Of a stretch of 64,000 nt of DNA, positions 35,757-48,465 are shown piece by piece. The notes under the pieces were generated by a model. That model worked only from the letters and a program-made list of their open reading frames with translations. It had not been told where the DNA came from and searched no databases. The translations under genes and the position numbers were made by a program. Source of the stretch: Allacma fusca (lineage: Eukaryota > Arthropoda > Collembola > Symphypleona > Sminthuridae); NCBI GenBank assembly GCA_947179485.1, contig OX359246.1:38543632-38607631 (forward strand), in the 5' to 3' direction. Within the stretch, counting starts at the first letter, position 1. The number at the start of each line of letters is the position of its first letter.

Positions 35757-37364
35757 ATGCCAAAGGTTACAATTGATGGGATTCCTTTAAATTACCGTAT
35801 CGTTGGAGATGGGCCCCTGACTGTCCTTTGCTTACCGGGCTACCTGGGTATTTTTTAAAAATTTCTCAACCTCTGTTCATTACAGTAATTCAACGCAGGG
35901 AAATTATTTTTACAGTGTACTCTCCCTCCATAACAATATAAACCTGAAAAAACAATTTAATCTCCAAAAATTGAAAGGATAAAACTAGTTGTCATGATAA
36001 ATACAGAAATTTACATAAAGTTTTCAACTATTTTAGCCTTTATTAAAAAATTCACAGCATACTATGTGAGGGATAGATGCCTATAACTTTAAAGGCTTTG
36101 TCTTTACAGGGACAAATCTTCTGATGCATCCCCGTTTGAATTATTTTTTTTATATAAAATACTGTCATAAACGTTTGCAGGAACCATTGACCTAGACTAT
36201 GGGGAATTTTTTGAAAAGGTGGATAAAATAAAATACCGATGGGTTTGTTGGGATCCGCCCGGCTACGGAGAGAGTTATCCTCCCAGGAGGGAATTCACGC
36301 GTGGGTATTTGGATCGAGATTCAAAAACCTTGCAGCAACTAATGAAGGTGAGGGTTTTAGCTATCTGCATTCAGTAATTAATTTGAATTTGGAATGTTGG
36401 GTCTAGAAAATTTATGAAAGCATTTTTGGATTAGGAACTTAATATTGCAAGATACTACGTTCTTGGATGGAGTCAAGGTGGCGCTACAGGGATCTTCCTG
36501 GCTGCAAGGGATCCCGAAAGCGTCCTCAAGCTTGTTACCATCGGAACTGAAGCAATTCTTTCCGACATATCTGTGAAATTTTACAACGGTATTGTTTATA
36601 AGGATAATTTTTGAATACGTTGCTAAAGTAGTACTTTTGTATTATATGTAATTATACGTAATTAACTATAGATTTTTATTCTTACTATAATTTGATTCGT
36701 AATGTCAACGCCGTGCCTGCCACGCTACATGTGCGACATCTGTCATTGGGTTACTGGCGAAGCATTAAATTCTATTTGATATGATAATTATTAATTGCGG
36801 GTGATTTCATATTCTGTTTAGCCGTTAAGAAAATCGATTTCTGGCCCAAAGAAAGCGTGGTCAGACAGTTGAAGTACTACACGAGAAGTGATTTAGAGAA
36901 GATGACGCATGGCATGGCTGACTATAGTACTTCAATTAATCGAGTTGATAAGGGAGAATTCCTCATGGAGGCCTGCTTATCCGTGAAATGTCCAGCTTTG
37001 ATCATCCACGCTGACAGAGACCCTAAGAGTGATCCGAAGCATGCCCAAATACTCAAATCCAGAATTCCGAATTCAGAGTAATTTGTGCACAATTTTGAGC
37101 TGAATTTTTGTGCTTATATTATCCATATGCATGATTGCAAGCCTCGTATTACAGCAAAGATTACAGTCTGAAAAACTTACGCTTCAGACATATGCATAGA
37201 TATAAACAAATCGTGTCAAATTAGAATACTGATGAATTATTTGATTTTGACATCCTGTATGTGTTTTTAGGGTTATGATGTTTCCTGCAACGAACCACGA
37301 TGTGCATCTTGCACATACAGAGGATTTCATGAATCTCTTCGAAAAATATTTGCTGACCAAGTGA
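35757..37364 (+). CDS. BPHL-like alpha/beta hydrolase D (five exons, complete)
   Basis: Exons are 35757-35847, 36181-36347, 36435-36588, 36822-37077 and 37271-37364 (91, 167, 154, 256 and 94 nt), giving 253 aa. It starts MPKVTIDGIPLNYRIVGDG. Motifs are LPGYLG, WDPPGYGESYPPRREF, nucleophile GWSQGGATG, acid HADRDPKSDP and His TNHDVHLAH. It belongs with H, F and G: shared RREF/PREF after the WDPPGYG signature, the ATG elbow and a short exon 5. It is the first plus-strand member, so the cluster switches direction between C and D. Intact. Confidence 0.9.
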
Positions 37365-38000
37365 CGGACGATAGATGCCTTTTATAAGCCACATATACAT
37401 AATGCATAAACGAATGTTTTCACAGGATGTATTATATCTGCGTTTACTTCAGACTATTGGGTGTAAGGGTTGTTTTAAAAAATGGCTCTTATAATTTATC
37501 TGCCATTAATATTGTATTCGGTTCATTGGCAGAGATTTTATGCGATAGTGAGGGAGTAGTAGTAATTATTAAAAATGATTAAGAAAAGCAGTTTATATCA
37601 AGTATGGATAAAAACTTCAAACTCTGTGCACATGTTGATTTGTCTTCCTTAGCAAGAAATATTAAATAATATTAGAGATTTAATAATCTTAACGCGCATA
37701 CATACGTAGTAGCATTATCTGCGCTACTTCTGGTATCGTGCATTTAATCGATCATATTTTTCATACATTTTGTTTTAAAAAAAATAATCCCTGTTGGCAA
37801 GGACCAGTGAGTGCAGGACCTTAGAAGAGGAGGCGTAAATCAGCCGTTTTGGTTCTAGTGTTGTTGCTCCTTTTGTTGTACATGGATGTTTCCTTTGTTC
37901 AATTGTTGTGACACTATAAGATGGAACCTCGTTCAAATTCCAGTTCCTAATATTAAAGCTTAATCTAACTTAGACAAAAAACAAATTTTTGTCTACTTCT
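37365..38000. other. Downstream region of hydrolase D
   Basis: Non-coding as far as I can see. The LINE insertion follows. Confidence 0.35.
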
Positions 38001-38195
38001 GAATTCCATTACTGTATTGTATTGTATTGTATTTATTTATTTGGTCCCGAAGGTTTTCACCCATGACCAACAAAGTTTTCATGTGTATTTATGTACAGGT
38101 TTAAATCATGTGATTCTCATATTTGCATATTACATACCATATGGACAAGAATGTATAAGCATGTTAGGATTATATTATATTCCGTTACAGATACG

Positions 38196-41100
38196 TTAGC
38201 TAAAATCACTTAGAAAATCTCTTCTGCGTAGAAAATTATGCAGTACTAAAACAATGCTGTGAATTTCTTCTCTTGATGTTGGATTAAAGTTCAATCTGTA
38301 CGGCTGTAGTAACTGGACATTTCTGCGGTTGGGATCTTGTACCGGACATGACATTAGCATATGCTCTAAGGAATCCTGATCTTGGGAATTGCAGCACTGG
38401 CAGATATTTGGGGCATAGCTGCTTGGGAATTTGTACACATCTCTCCCAATTCGGAAGTAGCACCCGCTTAATCTTGCTTGGGCAATGACTCGTTTAAAAC
38501 TAATGCCAATATCAATTCCCAGATATGCCGGAGCGAACCTCGGAATGTAGTTCAAAATTTGATAATCCATATGTCTTTGAGATTCTTGTAACTTAATTAA
38601 ATCTACACATCCCACTTCGTGAGTAATATTTTGTATAATTTCTGCATAATTATTTTGCAGGTATGTGAGCTCTAGGTTTTCTTGTGAAATATTGGTATTG
38701 TGTTCAGCAAATAGTTTCCGAATTTGCGTTACCCAGTTATATTGTAATAGCTTAAAGCCACCATCACCATTCACTTTTTTATCTAGTTTACAAATTGCCA
38801 GAAAGGCCTGCTTTGGGTACCTTGAGTCTTCCATGTTTAGAATGTGGATTATGTATTTTAACAATTGCCTGCATATGTTTATTTTGGTATGTATCTGGCC
38901 AGATTCCTAATACTCGTTTAAAGAAAGATTGTTGAATACATTCCAATTCTTCCGAGTACCGTAACCCCCAGATATGTGAGCAGTAAAGAATTGTAGAGCG
39001 AATGCATGCAGAGAACATTTTTTGAATTTGTTTCCATTTCTGAATTTTGGCTCTCGCCAATGTTGCAACTATTTGGCTGCTTGCTGATCTACCTTTTGCT
39101 ATGTAATACTCCAAATTGTTTCTGAATGTGCCTGTTTTATTGAACTTCACACCGAGATAAGTGTACTCACTAACTATATCCACCTTTTGACCCTTATATT
39201 CAAAACATAGCCTACTTGTAGATGCTCGGGCATTTTTTTGGAACACTACCATTTGGGTTTTTGCTAGATTGACTTCCAAACATAACTGTTCAAAGTAAGC
39301 TGTCAACACAACTATGATGCTCTTCATTTCCGAAGCTGTCCTAGTCAGAAGGACCATGTCATCTGCGTATAACAATATGAGAATGTGCAAAGCTTGGTGA
39401 AATTTAATTCCTCCTCTGCCTTTTTCTTCCAATAATGCCTCAATGTTATGTATATACAGAGAGAACAACAGTGGACTCAGGCTACATCCCTGTAACAAGC
39501 CCTTTTCAATTTTTATTTCATTGGTGCTTCCACCATCCACTCGAATTCTTGTGCTTGCGTCACTGTAAATTTTCTGTAGGATTCTTATAATTTTTCCGCT
39601 AACTCCAATTTGCTGAAGAGATGTCCATAGAAGATTGTGAATGATTGAAGGGAACGCTTGTTTAAAGTCCACAAAAAGTGCGTATAGTTTGCCCCTCTCA
39701 TCATTCATTGTAATCTGGATAGCAGTGTTTAGGGTGTGAATGTGGTCCATGCAACTCCTACCTCTTCTAAAACCTGCTTGAGCTTCTGGTAGAATTTTAT
39801 TATTTTCTGCCCATTTGGTTAATCTTTTTTCGATTATTTGTGTAAATAACTTCATAAGCGTATTTGCAAGAGCTATTGGTCGGTAATTTTCAGGTTTAGT
39901 CACATCCCCTTTCTTGTAGATCATAACGGTTTCAATTTTGCTCCAGTCCGCTGGTGGGTCCTCATTTTCAAATATGCATTAAGGCAAGTCAGTAAAAATT
40001 GTTTACCATCGGTTGGTAAATGTTTCAGGAATTCATTTGTAATTTCATCCGGGCCAGCAGCCTTGCCATTTTGTAGTTGTTTTAGCACTTCAGATAGTTC
40101 GTTGTGTGTTATGATCTGGTCTAGGGTCTCATGTCTGGTATCGTGTATTGGCTTTGATGGGAAATTACAGGCGTTTGTGCTCATAAAATTTTCCCAGGTG
40201 TGCTTATCAATTTTGTTTGGAGTCGATGCCTTCTTTCTAAATACCTTTATATTTTTCCAAAAATCAGACATGTTAGCTGGTTCTGCCACAATTTCAACTT
40301 TTCCTTGCCAGAATTCTTTCTTAGCACTTTTGACAAAGTTTTTATATGAGTTTCTCTTTTTTGGTACTCCAGTCTTACGTTTGTGGCCCAATCGCACTTT
40401 TTACCCTGCTTAGATAATTTTAAGACCTCCCGTTTTAGCTTAATGCACTCTTTGTTAAACCATGGTGCGTACTCTATATTTGATAAGGACTTACCGAGTT
40501 ACCGGACCGATACCCGAGTTAAAGGCTGCTTCTTTGACCGCGTGTGTTAAGCTACTGTAATTTTGCTGATTGTTAGAGTTTTCTATGGGAAGGTGGAACT
40601 GATTCTGGTAAATTTCTTTATTTCTTGCCTTCGATTTAAGAATTTTGCTCCTATTGTTTTTTTCCAATCTGGGTACTGATGATGATTTTGTAGGAAGATT
40701 CAAGCACAATTCACCAATAAAGTGGTCCGACTCAACTAGGTCATTGAAAATGAGCCCAGTTACTTCATCGAGAGACTCGTTGTTTATAGCTATTAGGTCT
40801 ATTACGGAGCCAGATTCGGGTCTTGTAAATTGTCCCGGAATATCCCCGTTCACCCTTCCGTTTAATATGCTCATGCCTAGCTCTCCAAACACATTGCATA
40901 AATGCTTACCCCTGTCCGTTATAGCACTGTCCAGAGATACTCTGTCATTCAATATAGTTGGCGAATTTGTTGGAAAAGTTATTCTGTCCAAGCTACCTAC
41001 TCTAGCGTTGAAGTCTCCTAGTACAATGTATGTATTTGGTGCCAGAGCAATTATAGAGTCGTTTAATGTTCGCTGAAGCTCATAAACTTCACTTAGCCTT

Positions 41101-41493
41101 TGATCATTATTAAAGTAGCAGCTCGCTATTAAGAGACGATAGTCTCTCTCACAGGTTATTGCGTTCACAATCCATAATTTACTTTTACACATTTCACTTG
41201 TTTCCTTGAAGCTACGTTTCTGTATTAAGGTTATAAGCCCTCCGCTTGCTCTACCATGACTGTGTTGTCTGTTAGCTTCACTGGTATATTTGAAAATTGT
41301 GAAAAATTGTTTGTAATTTTTCAATACTTTTATCAATAGTCTCATGCCAGGTTTCACAAAGGCACAATATATCTAACTCGGTAAGATGTTGTAAATTTGA
41401 TTTTGGTTGGTTGAGCACGTTTTTTATTCCCATGCAGTTCCAGAAGCTTATCTTACAATTTTGTTTAATTGTATCTGTGGTTAGCATGGTCAT
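38196..41493 (-). pseudogene. LINE ORF2: APE endonuclease and reverse transcriptase, in several frames
   Basis: Order on the minus strand: 41278-41493 (endonuclease start, FWNCMGIKN and CLCETW), 40491-41357 (VLGDFNARVG, SDHFIGEL), 39921-40397 (linker, GKAAGPDEITNEFLK), 38788-39924 (reverse transcriptase with RPIALANTLMKL, AGFRRGRSCMD, QGCSLSPLLF and the catalytic YADDM) and 38196-38864 (C-terminal CQCCN..H..C knuckle). Together they cover a normal ORF2 of about 1100 codons. The changes of frame near 41.3, 40.4, 39.9 and 38.8 kb mean this copy is not functional as written, unless some are sequence errors. Confidence 0.85.
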
Positions 41494-41505
41494 AGGCTCC
41501 TTTTC

Positions 41506-42228
41506 TCATATAATGATGGGGTTCCAATCCACGTCCTTGTAATCCAGGGTAAAGGTTGCCTTGGATCCATCCGGGTTGGTTACATATAATTTGTCATATC
41601 TGATTTTTGTTTTAACTCCTGGTTCGGCAAGCTTTAGATGTTTTGCTTTTTCGGTCAGTTTTTTCTGAATCTTTGTTTCTCTCTGAGTTCTTTCCGAGTT
41701 AATGAATATGTTTTTCAGGGCCGGGTGGTTTCGATTGTTTGCAATAGCTGAGAAAATTGCAAACTTGTCTCTCACACTGTATAAAGACACCAAAATCGGT
41801 CTGTTCTTGCCGATGGATCTGGTTCCAATTCGTTTGAAACTGTCAAAGCCAAACCCTTTAGGCTGCAGCTGTAAAAACAGATCATCAACGATTTTTCCAA
41901 GCTTGGGAAACGTCTCATTGCTTTCCTCTGCTATACCGAAGATAACAATTGATTTTTCGTTGGCTTTCCTCTGTAGAAATTCTATCTTCCTTTCAAGGGC
42001 GTCGATTCGTTCAGTGTGCTCTTTAAATTGCACTTCCACTACGGTGTCAAGTTTTTGTGAGAGAGCGGCAATCTGATCATTTATCAGGTTTTTAAGGTCC
42101 TCGTTTGTTACTGTCATTGTTTTGATTTTCTTCCCTTGGTATGGAACGGCCGTTGGACTTACAGGGGTATCGCTTTGCTTGTCAGGTGGAGTTAAACTCA
42201 GGTCTCTCTTATAGCTTTTTGGGGGCAT
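41506..42228 (-). CDS. LINE ORF1 protein, 240 aa
   Basis: Intact frame. A basic, Pro-rich N-terminus (MPPKSYKRDLSLTPPDKQ) precedes a coiled-coil region (about residues 40-90, ALERKIEFLQRKANEK). A globular part resembling an RRM-type ORF1 domain follows (SIVIFGIAEE, then KRIG and RPILVSLYS), and a C-terminal basic segment ends it. ORF1 proteins of this design bind the LINE RNA as trimers. It lies directly upstream of ORF2. Confidence 0.75.
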   Translation of the reverse strand: MPPKSYKRDLSLTPPDKQSDTPVSPTAVPYQGKKIKTMTVTNEDLKNLINDQIAALSQKLDTVVEVQFKEHTERIDALERKIEFLQRKANEKSIVIFGIAEESNETFPKLGKIVDDLFLQLQPKGFGFDSFKRIGTRSIGKNRPILVSLYSVRDKFAIFSAIANNRNHPALKNIFINSERTQRETKIQKKLTEKAKHLKLAEPGVKTKIRYDKLYVTNPDGSKATFTLDYKDVDWNPIII

Positions 42229-42574
42229 TTATTAATCAATTAGAGAGGGTGAACCAGAACTTATGAATGAGCTGAAAGCGTTTAGTATAAGCTATCATGC
42301 GAGCGAACTTACTTTGCGACCGTCCTCTTCGAGGGTCAAGACGAGAATCGAATTCCGTTACTGTGCCAGTACTGTGTACTAAAAAATGTTAAACCAATTT
42401 AAGCAAAATTAAAAGGGGAGAATTAATTGAACTTAAATAAATAAAGGGGGTAAAACTTGTCTAAAATGTTACAAAAATACCAGAAAAACTTACACTACAG
42501 GAGATTAAGCTAATCACCGGGCCCCAAGGAACAGGTAAGAATATAATTTAAATTGTTATTTCAGAAATTTTAAT

Positions 42575-42735
42575 TTTAGCTAATGAAGGTGATTATTTGC
42601 CACAACTCAGAAATTAAATCGAATTTCGAATGTTGTGTCTATAAAACAAGCATTTTTGGATTAGGAACTTAGATTGGGTTAGTTAATGTTCTGGGATAGA
42701 ATCAAGATGGCTCGAAACGAGCTACAAGGGGCGAA
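42575..42735 (+). pseudogene. Relic of BPHL-like intron 2 / exon 3
   Basis: CTAATGAAGGTGA and then GCATTTTTGGATTAGGAACTT match hydrolase D at the exon 2 end (36340s), intron 2 and exon 3 start (36420-36440). The continuing TTCTGGGATAGAATCAAGATGG is a decayed GWSQGG region. No other exons remain. This is a partial duplicate of a D-like gene, now just beyond the LINE. Confidence 0.65.
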
Positions 42736-43548
42736 GCCCACTTGTTAATAATTTTTAATTTTGTAAAATGAAAATACGTCCAAACGCCATTTCAATTTAT
42801 AAGAGTTACATTTACATGCAGATCATGTGTGCCAAGTTTAATTCAAGCTGTCCCTTGGGAAACTCGAACCTCGAAAAGCTGAAATGCCTGGCAGTTAGCT
42901 GTGCTCAGCAACCCATTTAAAAAGTTGTATATAATTGGAAAAAATTTCTTTAGCCCTGAAGTATCCCACAGATTAAACATTGTTGTCGAATCGTTAAGGT
43001 TATATTGGAACAAGTATGTACTTGATAGGCGAGTGAAAACATATAGAATTACTTTTTTAAAGTCCACAGGCGGCCTGCTGTTTAATAACAAAAGCAACTC
43101 TTAAAAAATATAACAATAATCACAAGCGCACTAATTCACTCCAATCTTGGAAAACATTTTAATGGACAACTGAGTGCCCAAAAATTTATAATTAGCTACA
43201 TACATGCATATATGCACATGCATAAATTTAATGTGTAGGACGGAACATCAGTGTTATGCTTACGTTCGCTCTGAAATAAGGATTTAATATCTATAGTTAC
43301 TTTCAATCACTGTAACTTAAATCTTTTTATTAAATCAGAGAATTGTACTGGGGGTCGAATAGTAGTTATTATAACGTTTAAAATACAATATCCGCACTGT
43401 ATTTCCAGAATTCTAAACCTCCAAAAAGCAGGTAAATTTTTGAAGACTTATTTAAAGGAATGTATTAATTTAATTTCAGTTACATATAATAATTAGTTCA
43501 CACACATCCTCACTACAATTTTAAAAGCGCAGTTACCAATTTTAATAT
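42736..43548. other. Intergenic, nothing recognised
   Basis: The open frames at 42843-43104 on both strands have no recognisable domain. Confidence 0.35.
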
Positions 43549-44970
43549 TTACACCGATAGCTCCTCCAAGAAACGGGTGTAGACTTCCAGGAACTGTTGA
43601 GTGTGCGTCAGATGAACATCATGACGGCCTTCTGGGAAAATGTGAACTCTAGCAAAATATTTCAAGTTATACTTCGTAATTCACAGCGTATAAAATTCGA
43701 AATTTTACCCTTGACCATCTCAATACCATAATTTGACGATGTCAAAAGAAAATTTTTAAAACTTTGCTCTCCCTCCTAAACTCTGTTCTATTGGTTTAGC
43801 GATTACCACACAGGCTAACTTAGTTAGGAGGACAACAAAGTTTAATTGTTTAATAATATATGTATTACATACTTGGCTCCCTTAATGTTTGCCGCCAGTT
43901 GGGTCGGGTTCCGTAAAGAATAACAAGGATCATCCTGCGCCTGCGTGATTAACACTGGACAAATCACTTTTGCAACCGCGTCTTTGGTTTCTTCCAATTG
44001 CATTTCTGTGGCTTTAATACTGTACTGCCACATGTCTTCCGTCATCTGTTCCAAATACCGCTTTTTATAATATTTTAAATGCGCCTGTAATTTCTCGGCA
44101 GGCCAGGTTTTAATTTCTGAGGCGCCTGCGCAGAAAATTATAGTTCTCAATAAAAGTACGAGTAGAACTAGATATGAATACTATAATCTGCTGTATGTAT
44201 ACAAAATATCAGTAAGTCATAGGTTGTTGTCCTTATTACGTTTGTAAAACTTAGGAGCATTAGCTTCGAACTTATTTCCGGAACCGATCGTGGTCACACT
44301 TATGACCCTAGAAGGGTATTTTGCTGCAAGAATTATCCCAGTTTGCCCCCCTTGACTCCACCCTAAGATGGAGTAACGCTCAAATCCCAGTTCCTAATTC
44401 AATTATGTCTTGTTTACATTTTATTACTTTTTGTTTTGCATTAAAATTTTTTGAAAATTAGATGAAATGCACTTTCTTCAATAACTGACCTCCAATAATT
44501 CCGCTACGAATTCGGCATCCCTCTGGAGATAGCCTTTCGTTAATTCTCGGTCCGGAGGACGGCTGTAGCCATAGCCTGGAGGGTCCCATAAAACCAATTT
44601 GTATTTAGTTCTGTCTATGGCTTCACATACGCTTCCAAAGTCAAGCTCTATTGTCCCTGTAATAGTTCCACAAAAATTATAGAATTGTACAAAATGATCA
44701 TGTAAACGATCTTACAGCATATCCCAGAAATCTGCACACTACTTTCACCTGGTTAAAAAATGCGTTTAAAATTGAAGGTAACATAGCATATTACTTTTTG
44801 TTCCAATAAATTTTTATCCAAAAGGTGTGCTACAAGGAATGCTAATATACATATGTAACGTAAATGAAATTAACACTACCTATGAAACCCGGTAGGCAAA
44901 GTATGGTATGCTTTCCTTCCCCAACTATTTCATAACGAATTTGTACTACGCCCAGAAATATTTTAGGCAT
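43549..44970 (-). CDS. BPHL-like alpha/beta hydrolase E (five exons, complete)
   Basis: Exons are 44880-44970, 44490-44656, 44240-44393, 43873-44125 and 43549-43648 (91, 167, 154, 253 and 100 nt), giving 254 aa. It starts MPKIFLGVVQIRYEIVGEG. Motifs are LPGFIG, WDPPGYGYSRPPDREL, nucleophile GWSQGGQTG, acid QAQDDPCYSL and His GRHDVHLTH. The residue before the acid loop is Gln (TQAQDD), where most paralogs have His. It is the C-type gene by elbow and lid sequence, yet lies among the D-type genes and opposes F, with 873 bp between the two start codons. Confidence 0.9.
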
Positions 44971-45843
44971 TTTACTTTCTACTGACACTACCAACCTTTT
45001 ACTTGGTGCTTTATTTAAAACCTAAATCGGCAAGAAAAAAAATCTAAGGGAATTGTATTGCGGAGCTTTGTTTAGGATAACTAATAGAAAAGTATTTGAA
45101 AAATCAAGTCAAAGCGTAAGTTGATTTATGAGGAGTAAAAATTACTGCTTGTTTCTACAAGAGACCTGAAAGTATATCGAAATAAAATAATATAATGTGT
45201 CATAATTTTATTCCATAATAAGCTCATTATTAAAACGTGCGTATTGTTTCCAAAGAAGGAATAGTTCTTCTATTAAACCCAATGCATGAATTTCAAAAGA
45301 AATGTTTTTACTATCTTTACAAATAATTTTAAAAATAATAATTATTGCCCATATTACTAAAATTCAGCAGAGTCACATTTTAAAGCTGTGAAATCGTAAT
45401 AAGGATTCACTGTGTCTATTGGAAAGCATCTGCTTTTAAATTAAAAAAGAGCTTTTTTAATGCTATTTTTAGTGTAACTTTTGCATGTAAGTAATTTTGC
45501 TATCCAGAACTTGAAATGAGCAGGAAGCAATGCAGGGACAGAAACTTCGGGGTAAATACTCATTTTTCAAGGTTTATGAAACTTCAGGAGGTTACAACTT
45601 TTTCAGGTTTTTTTAAGTGTATGTTCATCTATTGGAGCCTATTTCCATTTCTGCTTCACAAAATATTCTATCAGTAATTCAGAATAAAAACGAATTTACT
45701 GGAAATTTTAAACAAAAATTACATAACTATATATATTGCTAGCTTCAAAAAATTTAGTACCTCAAAAATTTGGAGGATTGTTTTATTAGCTCTTTGTGAT
45801 TATATATTAAATTTAACACCCTTTCTGATACATTCACTTGACC
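44971..45843. promoter_or_regulatory. Divergent upstream region shared by hydrolases E and F
   Basis: The two start codons face away from each other across 873 bp, so any promoters of both genes must lie here. 45070-45700 is repeated upstream of hydrolase G (47160-47710). No specific motif can be named. Confidence 0.35.
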
Positions 45844-47122
45844 ATGCCCACGACAAATGTGGATGGAGTTAAAATAAATTATAGGATCGTTGGAGACGGA
45901 CCTCATACAGTGTTGTGCTTACCGGGATTTTTAGGCACGTATAATATGTAGTTACATTTACCAAAAATTTAAGGACTTTCAGTGGTAATAACAATGTAGG
46001 TTTTATTTATTTACATAGGAACAATTGACCTGGACTTTCAACCATTTTTTGACAAGGCTAACAAAACAAAGTTCCGTTGGGTTTGTTGGGATCCACCAGG
46101 ATACGGGGACAGTCGCCCACCTCCGAGGGAGTTTACCCGCAATTTTTGGGAAAATGATGCGGAATTAGTTTGGAAACTTATGCAGGTCAGAGTTTGAGAA
46201 TAAATCTAAAAGTGTTTTGTACAAAATAATAATGATTACTCTTACAAAATATATATATTTGCAAGAGGGATAATGTTTTAATTTTTAGGAACTTGGCTTC
46301 AAAACCTACTCAATTTTTGGGTGGAGTCAAGGTGGAGCAACTGGAATGATTCTCGCTGCCAACTTTCCGGAGTCTGTCCAGAAATTAATTACACTTGGAG
46401 CGGAGCATGCAATCACAATGAGGGTGTACAGCGGTAATTACTATTTAATAGTAGATATGTAATAACTCTCGAGCCACAAATAGTAAAATACGTTCCTATG
46501 GAATTATAACATACTCTTATTAGTGGGGTGCTATTAATAATGTGCTAAATCCCTCTAAAATATTATTTATTTTTAGCTATGAAAGGAATCGAATTCTGGC
46601 CAAAAGGTAACCTCATCAAGCAGCTGAGATACTACGATCAGAATTACTTGAAGCGCATGACGGAGGAAATGTTTGATTTGGCTGTTGAAATTAACTCAAA
46701 TAACGGTGGGGATTTTCTCAGAAACACTCCTTCTTTAATTAAATGCCCTGTCTTGATCATGCATGGCACAGAGGATACAACTATCCCGGTGGAAAATGCG
46801 CACAAATTTCACTCCAAAATCAAGAATTCAGAGTAATTTTATTTTTTGTTACTTTTTATTTATTTAATTACATTAATCTATAAAATTTGAGGATGCAAGA
46901 AGCACACGAGACATTTACACTTGAACGCTTCAATCTCCTATAAATTTACATTTGTGTTTTTCAAAATAAATGCATAAATGAATTAGGTTTTTTTTCTTAT
47001 GTGGAATTAATTCTTTTTTTTTTTGCAGATTGAAAATATTTCCGAAGGGAAAGCACGATTTGCATCTCACTCATACGCAAGAAGTCGTGGAAATTGTGGA
47101 AAACTTTTTACTCTCTAAATAG
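45844..47122 (+). CDS. BPHL-like alpha/beta hydrolase F (five exons, complete)
   Basis: Exons are 45844-45934, 46019-46185, 46289-46433, 46577-46832 and 47029-47122 (91, 167, 145, 256 and 94 nt), giving 250 aa. It starts MPTTNVDGVKINYRIVGDG. Motifs are LPGFLG, WDPPGYGDSRPPPREF, nucleophile GWSQGGATG, acid HGTEDTTIPV and His GKHDLHLTH. The first intron begins GC (TTTTTAG|GCACGT), not GT; no in-frame GT donor fits. Exon 3 is 9 nt shorter than in G, losing three residues (in-frame) before the exon end. Nearly identical to G and part of the same tandem duplication. Confidence 0.88.
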
Positions 47123-47730
47123 TCGTATTCATGTCTCAATTTCCGCCTTGTACTTCTTTTAGGATAACTAATAAAAAATTATTTGAAAAATCAAATCAAA
47201 GCGATAATTGATTTATGAGAAGTCGAAATTACTGCTTGTTTCTACAAGAGACCTGGAAGTATAAAATAATATAATGTGTAATAATTTTATTCAATAATAA
47301 GCCTATTATTAAAACGTGCGTATTGTTTCCAAAGAAGGAATATTTCCTCTATTTAACACTATGCATGAATTTCAAAATAAATGCTTTTACTTTTCTGTTG
47401 AGAAGTACTTTAAATTATTAGTTTTTAATTATTACCCTTATTAGTACAATTCAGCAGAGTCACATTTTAAAGCTGTGAAATCGTAATAAGGATTCGCTCT
47501 GTCTATTTGAAAGCATCTGCTTTTAAACTAAAAAAAAAGAGCTTTTTTAATACTAGATTTTAGTGTAACTTTTGCATATAAGTATTTTTGCTATCCAGAA
47601 CTTGAAATGAGCAGGAAGCAATGCAGGGACAGAAACTTCGGGGAAAATACTCATTTTTCAAGGATCATGAAACTTCAGGAAGTTACAACTTTTTCAGATT
47701 TGTTTTAGTATATATGTTCATCTATTGTAG

Positions 47731-48240
47731 CCTGAGCCCTGTCCTAAAACTCTGGCAAACATTTTTGTTATTGTAAACTAGCAAAGCTGAATTATTTAAA
47801 TTATAGTGCAGTTGTGCTTGCTTATGTATTCATACATACGTAATTATGCTATGCACTTCAAAAAGAGTATCCGTTTTAGTACCGCACAGAACCATGTCAT
47901 GTGTGTCCCTATAAATTTTTCTGAAGAGATTCAGCTCCTGTCATTCTAAATAGAGGCCAAGACAAAGTTATCAAATAAATTCACATGTAATATGGATGTA
48001 TTACGAATTACAACGAACATACACTGTAAAAACATTCCCAGTTAAATTTTACAATCCCATGATCTATAGTAATTCCAGAGAACCGGTTGGAGGCTGATGT
48101 TAATTATTATTGTATTTCTCAGGAAGTGTTGCTCCATATGCTCACACGTGTATGAATGAATACTATTACAATTAGCAAACAAAATCCCATCCTCGGATTC
48201 CTCTACTATCCCTTTTCCAGAGCAGTCATATAAACCTGAT
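47731..48240. other. About 0.5-kb insertion in the second duplication unit
   Basis: Absent from the equivalent site near 45640 in the first unit. CCTGA occurs at both edges and might be a short target duplication, but I find no terminal repeats or coding sequence. It could equally be a deletion in the first unit. Confidence 0.4.
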
Positions 48241-48465
48241 ATGTTTCCATTTCTCCTTCAAAAAATATTCCATCGATAATTCCGAACAAAAACGAACCTA
48301 TTGGAAATTTTTAGAAATAAATAATTAAATAACTATAACTTAAAACTAGGCTTTAAAAAATTAAGTACCTCAAAAATTTGAGCATTGTTTTAGTAACTCT
48401 TTGTGATTATTTCTTAAATTTGACACCACCTGTGATACATTAACTTGAGATACATTCACTTGACC

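Larger units (their letters stand above)
38016..42349 (-). mobile_element. Full-length LINE (non-LTR retrotransposon), frameshifted
   Basis: A 15-bp direct repeat flanks it, GAATTCCATTACTGT at 38001-38015 and GAATTCCGTTACTGT at 42350-42364 (one mismatch). The 3' end, at the low coordinate, is a tail of AATAAATA plus ATACA repeats. ORF1 (41506-42228) and the ORF2 pieces (endonuclease, reverse transcriptase, Cys-His C-terminus) follow in order on the minus strand. About 4.3 kb from duplication to duplication implies a full-length copy rather than the usual 5'-truncated one. I leave the clade open: there is no RNase H domain, and the endonuclease is of the APE type. Confidence 0.85.
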
